NCBI GenBank assembly: GCA_017893485.1
Contig: CM030368.1
Coordinates: forward strand, 177,564,504 to 177,628,503
DNA length: 64,000 nt
Source of the DNA: Hemerocallis citrina
Taxonomy: Eukaryota > Streptophyta > Magnoliopsida > Asparagales > Asphodelaceae
Reading direction: 5' to 3'
This document shows, in pieces, positions 56,205 through 64,000 of this stretch (positions are counted from its first letter, which is position 1; each line of letters opens with the position of its first letter). The notes beneath the pieces are model-generated. The model was not told where the DNA came from. It ran no database searches and was given only the letters and a program-made list of their open reading frames with translations. A program made the translations under genes and the position numbers.

Positions 56205-57229
56205 CATGTCCTTTTTGACTATGGTGCAACTTATTATTTTGTTTCTTTCCGCTTCGTCGATCTACATCTCTTGGCTAGTAGCGCTATGCCAGCAGATGGA
56301 ACATTACTATAGGTGGAGGTGTTGTCGTATGTTCTTAGATTTGTGAGCAGAGTCCCTTGGTTATTGGTGGTGTTGATTTTGTTACCGATCTGATTGTCAT
56401 CAACAATTCTGGATTTGATGTTTATCTTAGGGATGGATTGGCTTGGTGTCACTCATGCTATAATTGACTACCGCAAGAAGAAGGTGGTGTTCCAAATGTC
56501 GGGTCATCAGGAATTTGAATTCTGTACCGGTGAAACACCGCTTTCTTGTGTAGAGAAATTGGCAAGTCAGGAAGTTAGAGTGATGGAGGAAGTGTGTGCT
56601 GATGATGTGGTCGCACTGTTGGTTGTGCGAGACTTTCTGGATGTTTTTCTTGAGAAATTACTGGGATTACTGTCAAATCGTGAAGTGGTGTTCAGTATTG
56701 ATGTTCAGTTAGGTATAGCTCCAACCTTTAAGAGTTCGTACAGAATGGCTCATGTTGAGTTGGCTGAGTTGAAGAAGCAGATTCAGGAGTTGATGGATAG
56801 AGATTTTATCAGGCCAAGTGTTTCGCCTTGAGGAGCTCCAGTACTGTTCGTCAATAAGAAGGATGGTAGTTGCAGGTTGTGCATTGACTATTGTGAGCTC
56901 AATAATGTCACAGTGAAGAATCGGTATCCGTTACCAAGGATTGATGACCTATTTGATCAATTGGGAGGCGCTTCTGTATTTTTGAAGCTGGATCTTCATT
57001 CTGGTTACCATCAGGTTAAGGTGAAAGTCGAGGATGTGCTGAAAACTGCTTTTCGTACAAGATATGGGCACTATGAATTTTTGGTGATGCCTTTCGGAGT
57101 TACTAATGCTCCAGCTGTATTTATGAGCTTGATGAATCAGGTTTTCTCTCCCTTCCTGGAAAAGTTTGTTGTGGTGTTCATTGATGATATTCTTGTCTAC
57201 TCTCGGAACCGTGATGAGCATGCTGAGCT
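56205..57229 (+). pseudogene. Protease remnant and reverse transcriptase N-terminal part of E
   Basis: The protease active site is visible as LFDYGATYYFVS (about 56210-56245; usual FDCGATHSFIS type). A shift follows and then ILGMDWLGVTHAIIDYRKKK (from about 56420), the end of the protease. The linker and RT follow in the same frame with one TGA at 56829-56831 (SP*GAP, usually SPWGAP): [60 protein letters not shown], catalytic FIDDILVYS. The coding sequence is cut at 57229 by the 57230-59111 insert and resumes at 59116. No gag precedes it: only about 120 bases separate the tRNA fragment from the protease. Confidence 0.87.
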
Positions 57230-59111
57230 GATGTGAATATTTGCAAGTGTGCAAAATCGCAACAAGTGGTATAGTTGAGTGAAAAGAGTGTCGAACCCAC
57301 AAGGACTAATTATTTTATTGAGTACCGAAATTACTAGATTAACTACTATTTGGAAAATTGAAATTCAATAAAGAAAACAACTAAATTAAATTAATGTAAA
57401 GAACTAACTAAATTATATAAAAGGTGCGGAATTTGAAATTTTTGTGATTTGTTAATGGCAAAATTAATTCTAGGGCTTTTGATTTCACCTAGTTAATCCC
57501 ACACAATTTATAATTTCATGTGAATAAAAAGATTATTTTTCCAAGTTGTAGATCAAAATTCCCTAAGTATTCAATGCTTTCTCTCAAACAACACCAAAAA
57601 TATATCCAACTAACAGTTTGTCATAGTTCATGCACAAATTTAATTAATTGAAGACTCATTAAGTTCTTTGGATTTCTTAATGGTCACATCAATCGCGGTA
57701 AATCATCTCTAATTTTGCTCAATCAATGGTGTTTAATTCTATAATTCAAAATCACAAATTACCAATTCGGTCTCTCCATGATTTAAAAGATCACACAAAA
57801 GTTGGTCAACCAATTGTAAGCATTAAGATCAAAAATCAAACACACAACCAAGAAAATATTGAAAAATAATATGGGATTAAAAATTGTGTTCTCAAAACTA
57901 GGCTATATCAAAGCCCTACAAAAATAAAATTATTTCATTGTGAATTTGCAACTAACAAAAAAATAAAATTATTTCATTGTGAATTTGCAACTAACAATTT
58001 TTTTGTTTTGGATTGCATAATAAAAATTAGAGATGAAAAGATATACAGAAAGATCTCTATTTTTGTTTTTAAAAAAATTGCAAACCGAAGTCTCGATTTT
58101 TGTGCCGAACAGTAATCTTTCTCTCCTCCTTCTTTCTTCTCTTCTGTCTCGATAACTGAGCCACTGACGTCAGCTTCACATTGTCTCTCTCTGCTCTGTC
58201 GTTTCTGAGCCGAGCGCCATGTCAGCGCACTCAGCAGCCCCCCAGTCTCTCTCTGCTCTGTTTCTTTTTCCTTCCGTTCTGTCATTTTCCGCACCTCGGA
58301 GTGCCAGTCGCAAGCATACGAAGCCACCACGTCAGCGGCGCAACTGTTGTTTTTCCTGCCTCGCCTCGGAACGCGAGCCACAGCCCACGTCAGACCTGCT
58401 CTCTCTCCCTTTTCCTTCATAGTGCCACAACACGCACACTTCTGTATCTATCTGAACTGTTTTTTATTTTTTATTATTAGTTATTTTTTTTAACATGGAG
58501 ATCAGCCATCACCCTCTTTCCTCGTTCAGCATGTCATCTCTTTCTCTTGTTTGCTCTTCTATTTATAGGTACGGGAAGTAGAATTAGAATTTATTTTTGC
58601 AGAAAAACCCCAATTCCTTATTTATTTGTTTCCTTCTTTAATTTGCTCTTTATTTCTTGCTTCTTTTTCTTGAAACACGTGCTTCACATTTACAAAATAA
58701 ATCAAAAATTAGGATTTGAAAATAAAAATAATATTAATTTTTAAAAATTAATTAATTAAACTAACTAATAATCATATTAGCTCATTTAAACCCTTTTAAA
58801 ATTTGTTTATTGCACTTTCAGCTCAATTGGCAAATCAAAATTTTTATCTTGCTTTTCACACGACCAAATTGTAAAATTTAAAATTTAAAATTGAACAAAA
58901 CAATAAAAAAATTAATAAATCAATATGTTAGTTTTGTTTGTTGATTTTTACCAAAAATATTCACCTTTTTGCATCAAAAATCTTAATCCTTCAAAAATAA
59001 TTAATTAATTGAAATCTATGGAAATGAGATGAATTATAAACAAGATAGACGAATACAAGTAATTTTAACGGGTAAATGAGTACAAATATTTGTAAAAGAA
59101 ATAGACACATC
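57230..59111. mobile_element. Unclassified 1.9-kb insertion with short inverted ends, TSD agct
   Basis: Begins GATGTGAATATTT and ends AATAGACACATC, so the first six bases are inverted at the end. agct is duplicated (57226-57229 and 59112-59115). Removing the insert restores the RT reading (RDEHAEL / RKVVLQTLREN). No transposase is recognisable. The frames at 58420-57974 and 58181-58480 are low in known motifs. Contains a direct duplication of about 41 bp (57917-57957 and 57958-57998). A non-autonomous DNA transposon is the simplest reading, but the short inverted ends and 4-bp TSD do not settle the superfamily. Confidence 0.65.
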
Positions 59112-59115
59112 AGCT

Positions 59116-60007
59116 ATATCGGAAGGTTGTTTTGCAAACTTTGAGGGAGAATCAGTTGTATGGGAAGCTTAGAAAGTGTGAGTTTTGGTTGGATCGTGTG
59201 ACATTCTTGGATCATATTATTTCTAGTGATGGAGTTTCTATCGATCCGTCCAAGATCTCTATGATTAAGGATTGGCCGACGCCGAAGTCTGTATCGGAAT
59301 TTCGGAGTTTTCTTGGTCTAGCTGGGTACTACAGGAAGTTTGTTTAGGATTTGTCAAAGATTGCAATGCCGTTGACCAAGTTGACTGGGAAGGGTCAGAA
59401 GTTTGTGTGGGATGAATCTTGTGATGAAGCCTTCACTGAATTGAAGAATCAGTTGACATCAGCACCTGTGTTGACTATACCGGATGGATCAGGAGGTTTC
59501 GTAATTCACTGTGACGCTTCAGGAAGAGGTTTGGGTGCTGTTTTGATGCAACAAGACAAGGTTGTGGCATATGCATATAGGAAATTAAGGCCGCATGAGA
59601 AGAATTATCCTACACATGATTTGGAGCTTACAACTGTGATCTTTGCCTTGAAGCTTTGGAGGCATTATTTACTTGGAGACCGAGCGGGAATCTTTACTGA
59701 CCACAAAAGTCTCAAGTATGTGTTCACTCAGAAGGAGCTGAATGTGAGGCAAAGGCGATGGTTGGAATTGAGGGCGTATTATGATATCAGTTTGCAGTAT
59801 CATCCTTGCAAAATTAATTCGCTACCTGATGCTTTGAGCAGAAGACTTGTTGCTATGGTTCTTACTGAGCAGAAGGAGCATGCTGAAGCTATGAGGAGGT
59901 TGGATTTGGAAGTGGTATTTTCTGGTTCCGAGGAGATTTGTTTGGTGCTTCAGTTTCAGTCATCCTTGGTGGATCAGATTAAGAAAGCACGGTCTGGTGA
60001 TGTGTAG
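59116..60007 (+). pseudogene. RT C-terminal part and RNase H of E
   Basis: VLQTLRENQLYGKLRKCEFW, DGVSIDPSKISMIKDWPTPK and FLGLAGYYRKFV, a TAG (59345-59347), then the RNase H: VIHCDASGRGLGAVLMQQDK (Asp 1), YPTHDLELTTVIFALKLWRH (Glu), GIFTDHKSLKYVFTQKELN (Asp) and KINSLPDALSRR (Asp). All four acidic positions are present. A single RNase H and no aRNH, as expected for a chromovirus. Ends with a TAG at 60005-60007. Confidence 0.9.
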
Positions 60008-60051
60008 TTGAAGAAGTTTGAGCTGAAGTCGAAGCTGGTTCAAGGACCGAT

Positions 60052-61388
60052 ATGGTGATTCATGGGGATGGATCTCTCTGCTTTGGGACTCTTCTATGTG
60101 TTCCGAAGGGGGAAGTTAGGCAGAAGTTACTTGAAGAAGCTCACCGTTCGCCTTATTCCATTCATCCCGTTGGTACGAAGATATATCGTGATTTGAAGTT
60201 GCATTTCTGGTGGCATGGTATGAAGAGAGATGTTGCAAGATTTGTTTCTCGGTGTCTGATATGTCAGCAAGTAAAAGCAGAACTTCAAAGGACTACTGGA
60301 CTTCTTCAACCGCTTCCTATTCCGGAGTGGAGGTGGGAGAATATTACTGTGGATTTTTTGACTGCTTTGCCTAGAAGTCCCAAGGGTCACAATGCCACTT
60401 GGGTGATTGTGGATTGCTTGACGAAGAGTGCTCATTTCATTCCTTTCAGAGTTGGTCAATCTACAGAGAGTCTTGTAGAGAAGTATATGCAGGAGATTGT
60501 GATTGCATGGTGTTCCTGTCACTATTATTTTAGACAAAGATACTGGATTCAGATCTCAATTTTGGGAGAGTCTTCAGAACAGTCTTAACTGTAAGCTGAG
60601 ATTCAGTGCTGTATTCCATCCACAGACAGATGGACAATCGGATAGGACTATTCAGACATTGGAGGATATGTTGATGTCATGTGTACTTCAGTTTGAAGGA
60701 TCTTGGGAAGATCATCTACACATGGTGGAGTTTTCATACAATAATAGCTACCAAGTGAGTCTTAAGGCAGCTCTGTATAAGATGTTGTATGGTCAGAAGA
60801 GTAGATGACCAGTGTGCGGGGATGACATTGGTGAGAGGAAGCTTTTGGGGCCAGAGTTGATCACGAAGACTGTTGGTGTAGTGGCCCAGATCAGAAAGTA
60901 TCATCAGGCGGCACAGGATAGGCAGAGAAAATGGGCAGATATTTACAGGAGTCCGTTGGAATTTGAAGTGGGTGACCATGTTTTCCTCAAGGTATCACCA
61001 TGGAGAGGTGTTATCTGTTTTGGTGGTGAGGGGCAAGCTAAGCCCTAGATTCTTTGGTCCATTCGATGTGGTGGAGCGAGCAGGCAATGTGGCCTATAGA
61101 CTCGCGTTGCCACCAACTCTATCTGGAGTGCATGACGTCTTCCATATTTCTCAGCTCAGGAGGTATGTTCGGGATGATAGTCATGTTATTGACTATTCGG
61201 AGTTGTCGGTTCGACCAGACTTGTCATGTGAGATTCATCCAGTTTCGATTGTTGGTCGGCAGGAGAAAATTTTGAAGAATAAGGTTATCAAGTTGGTTCG
61301 TGTTTCTTGGAATCCTCACTCGCCTGGTGGGTCGACTTGGAATCTTGAAGATGAGATTCGGAAGAGGTTTCCCCATCTTTTTGTGTAG
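60052..61388 (+). pseudogene. Integrase of E with C-terminal chromodomain-like end
   Basis: Zinc-binding part: EEAHRSPYSIHPVGTKIY and CLICQQVKAELQ (HHCC present). Core: Asp in NITVDFLTALP; a shift near 60500; second Asp in TIILDKDTGFRSQFWESL; third position GQSDRTIQTLEDML, where the usual Glu is Asp, so the catalytic triad is D-D-D. A TGA at 60806 and a shift near 61030 follow. The C-terminal part reads RGKLSPRFFGPFDVVERAGN, LPPTLSGVHDVFHISQLRRY, and ends PVSIVGRQEKILKNKVIKLV / STWNLEDEIRKRFPHLF, the chromodomain type of Tekay (Del) elements that is thought to guide insertion to heterochromatin. Confidence 0.88.
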
Positions 61389-61424
61389 TTCTTTTCTTTC
61401 TTCGGGGTTACCCTACTACCACTT

Positions 61425-61468
61425 GCTTAAATTTCGAGAACGAAATTTTATTGTAAGGTGGGTAAGAT
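61425..61468 (+). other. 3' end signature and polypurine tract of E
   Basis: AAATTTCGAGAACGAAATTT followed by GTAAGGTGGGTAAGA, almost identical to the B end (32770-32808). It probably primes plus-strand synthesis. Confidence 0.75.
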
Positions 61469-64000
61469 TGTAACTACCGTTTTCGTTCTTTTATTATTTT
61501 CCTCTTTTGTAATATTGTAATTGCAATTGAATAAAATACCCAATTTTTCTTTCTTGATTATTTCAATTAATTTATTTTTCATGAAATTCCCTCATTCTTC
61601 TTGTGAGCCATTTTCTTGATGATTCTATTTTTAATTGATAGTGGGTATTTTATTTGAACCCTATTGTAGTAAATTCCATCTCTTATTGAACCCAAAACCT
61701 AAGAATTGATTCTTGACCCAAACCTGCTATTATTGGATCCTAAACCATTAACCCAACATCCTACTTGCACTTTATAAATACAATCCCATTGCAAATCCTA
61801 AATTACACAATTTGAAACCCAAATTCCAATCACCACCCCCGGCTAACTCCGGCGAGCCCCCTCCCCTCTATGTCGAACCCTGTCGACCACCCTCTGCTCC
61901 TCCCTTCCCCGTCGACACCCAAACCCCGATGCCCCGCTCTGACCTTCTTCTTCCCGAGCTCCATCACGCCCGACTAGTCAACGCTAGGCTCACCCCGAGC
62001 CGCCGCCCTCGCCCTGATCCCTCGCCGCTCGACACCGCCATCGAGCCACGACCGCTGACCGCCAGCCCCCTTGCTGTTGTGGTGGTTGCTTCTCTCTCTA
62101 ATGCTATTGGGTTCTTTTATGCAAGTAGTTCGTGAATTCGTGGGTTCATTGCTTTGGGATTCTCATCCCGTTATCCTTCGTATTCAAATTCATTTTCTAT
62201 AAGGCAAGTCACTTTTCCTCTTGAATTGAATCTTTTATCAAATTCAAGTTTTTATTGAAACTCTTGCAAGTAGATCCATTTGGTTATCTTATTGTACATT
62301 GTTCATCTCTTTTGTTGGGTATATTGAGGGTTTACATGAACTAACCCCAATATTCTTGACTTCGTGCCTCTGTTGACTCCAAAGATTGAATCTATCATGT
62401 GTTCATATAGAATTGATAATAGGGTTATTCATATAATTGTCATACAATTAATCTATTGTAGAAAGAATTGCTAGGTTGTATATTTGATTGATTGATTGAT
62501 ATTTGGTTGATGAAAAATTAATGCATGTATGTGTTCTTAATTTTATTTATCATGTTATTATACCCATCATGCTGATTGTGAAGTTTACTGACTATTTGAA
62601 GTGGAACCCATCATGTTTAATTAATTTATCTCATCAAGAATAATGAAAAACTTGTATGTTGTTGTTGTCTGTATTTTGTCTGTTATTTTCGACCTAGTAA
62701 ATGATCTTAAAATGAATAACTTTCTGAATAAGATTTGTATTCCTATGTTTATAATTTTCTAAACATCTTGAATCACTGAATTCCGAGTTGTGTAGCAAAA
62801 GTTATGATCATTTTACTATAGCTGTGTTTTTATTTCCAGAATTTCATATTCTTGTATGATCCATGTTTAATTAGTTAAAAGGTTGATCTAAAATTAAAAT
62901 ATTGCTGTGAAATATTCCAGATTGTTACTTAATATGTTTAGGATTCTAATAAATATTTTTAATTATTTTATTATTGAGTTTTTGCTGATTCTAAAAATAA
63001 AATAACATCATGTCGAATTTCTACCTGAATATGAAATCTGTAATGAATGGTGTGTCTAACCTAGCTACTGTTGTCGGATTTTGGACTTTAAATATGCGTT
63101 GGAACCGTGTGAAAGTCTAGTTTTTAGAATTTCTAACGGTTTCAGTTTTTTATTTCTGTAGCAGCAGAAAATTACATTTTAGTACAGACTACTCTTGCTA
63201 TCCAGAATTTTATATTCCATATTTTAAGAAATTAATTATTCCTATATTGTAGTATTGTATGAATTAAAGTGTGTATGTTGCATTGCATGATCCTAATGAA
63301 CCATTGTCATCATTTATCGTCCTATTGTTCTTCCATTGCTACTATCATTCATCTAATATCTTTGGATTGCATATTATATTGTTGCATTGATAAAATATTT
63401 AACAAGCCGGGGTTTAAGGGATTGACTTGTGTAGTGAATAATATAGTGACTGTGTCAGCCAGTATTTATCAATTGATTGTGGAGTGCTGACTACAACACC
63501 CCAATCTTTCGTGTAGTGAATCCGTGAATCAGTGAATCCGTGAACCCGTGAATCCGTGAATCCGTGAATTAGTGAATCAGTGTATCATTATAATGAATCA
63601 TGCACAATATTGTTATCATATCAGTGATTATCGTACCGACACATGATCTATAGAATTCACCACTAATTCTAAACGCAACTTGTTTGCATGTAGCAACCAT
63701 GTGGTAAATAAATAGGACGCATGAAGTGCTGCATTAGTTAGGATTAAAATGATAATAGACTTAAGGATTGACACAACATCGATATTGCATATTGTACATC
63801 ATTGTTCCTATTGCTATTGAATATTGTCTAAGAGTTATTAACATCGACCATTGAGTATTGTTATTGAACATTGAATCATTGTTTATACCATTGCATCGAT
63901 TATCATGATATTGATTGTTGCTATCGTCCCATGTTATTGATTCCTATTGACCCATTGAATTCATTATTATATTGTTATTCTATTGTTCTTTGCTTTCTCT
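61469..64000 (+). repeat. 3' LTR of E, incomplete at the window edge
   Basis: Begins TGTAACTACCGTTTTCG and aligns with the 5' LTR (without solo LTR C) to 55201. About 440 bp are missing beyond 64000. It has a TATA box (61773-61780), a donor-like AAG|GCAAGT at 62203/62204 and the 8-bp repeat at 63518-63590. Relative to the 5' LTR about 50 bp (a CT-rich stretch) are missing near 61825. The empty target site of solo LTR C is intact here. Confidence 0.93.
63518..63590 (+). repeat. 8-bp tandem repeat GTGAATCC in the E 3' LTR
   Basis: About nine units (GTGAATCC, GTGAATCA, GTGAACCC, GTGAATTA ...), counterpart of 54727-54790. Confidence 0.88.

Larger units (their letters stand above)
49099..64000 (+). 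mobile_element. Element E: gag-less Tekay-like chromovirus, 3' LTR cut by the window
   Basis: 5' LTR 49099-55638 (about 3085 bp without solo LTR C), internal region 55639-61468 and 3' LTR from 61469. Starts TGTAACTACCGTTTTCG in both LTRs. The 5' TSD would be tctat (49094-49098); its partner lies outside. The pol order PR-RT-RNase H-integrase and a C-terminal chromodomain-like end identify a chromovirus, and the 3-kb LTRs, tRNA-iMet primer site and end signature fit the Tekay (Del) clade. The leader passes directly into a remnant of protease with no gag. The two LTRs differ at roughly one base in 15-20 in a 180-bp stretch compared by eye, more than those of B. Confidence 0.9.

Noticed and set aside
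58181..58480. Frames on both strands in the 57230-59111 insert as transposase
   Set aside because: No transposase motifs, low-complexity Ser/Phe or Lys/Glu composition, and strand-overlapping frames of similar length.
55639..61468. Endogenous pararetrovirus (caulimovirid) remnant
   Set aside because: Integrase with HHCC, core and chromodomain plus true LTRs with TSD-type termini identify a Ty3/gypsy chromovirus.

Overview
This window is nuclear DNA of a flowering plant and consists almost entirely of nested retrotransposons. No intact host gene was recognised. The evidence is plant Ty3/gypsy polyproteins of the Tat and Tekay (Del) lineages, initiator-tRNA-Met primer sites in which 'tggtatcac' or 'tggtatcag' follows the LTR, a plant L1-type LINE, and solo LTRs with 5-bp target-site duplications (TSDs). 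Every coding region carries stops or frameshifts. The species cannot be told from the sequence.

Layout. 1-6304: 5' end of a Tat-type element on the minus strand (called H here). 6690-14567: 3' part of a plus-strand Tat-type element (G1), with an antisense extra gene interrupted by a solo LTR (8987-11910, TSD ccagt). 14764-48065: a second, much decayed copy of the G family (G2). Its reverse transcriptase is split at 18450/38401 by a four-level nest: solo LTR A (18451-38400, TSD aggat) holds the LTR element B (19485-36354, TSD ataaa), whose 5' LTR holds an 8-kb LINE (19671-27679, TSD tacagatct). G2 resumes at 38406 with RT, two RNase H domains and integrase, then 3' tandem repeats, the antisense gene, a retroposon-like insert (45966-47692) and a truncated 3' LTR. 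48066-48402: rearranged, inverted ends of G-family LTRs. 48403-49098: start of another LTR of the A family, cut by element E (49099 to beyond 64000), a Tekay-like chromovirus without gag. E carries a solo LTR of the A family in reverse orientation (49719-53168, TSD caccc) and an unclassified 1.9-kb insertion with short inverted ends (57230-59111).

How the parts relate. G1 and G2 each carry an antisense gene that keeps the same first codons and the same last codons, with a GGGCCC-rich region upstream. B (no coding capacity, 3.5-kb LTRs) and E (pol only) have related leaders and 3' ends, and both carry a copy of the 5' three quarters of initiator tRNA-Met downstream of the primer site. The long LTRs of three families (solo LTR 8987, B, E) share a TATA box, a GC-rich leader, an AG|GYAAG donor-like site and an acceptor-like site 1.7-2.0 kb further on, which suggests an intron inside the LTR leader. 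The relative order of insertion follows from the nesting, and the two B LTRs are visibly more alike than the two E LTRs.
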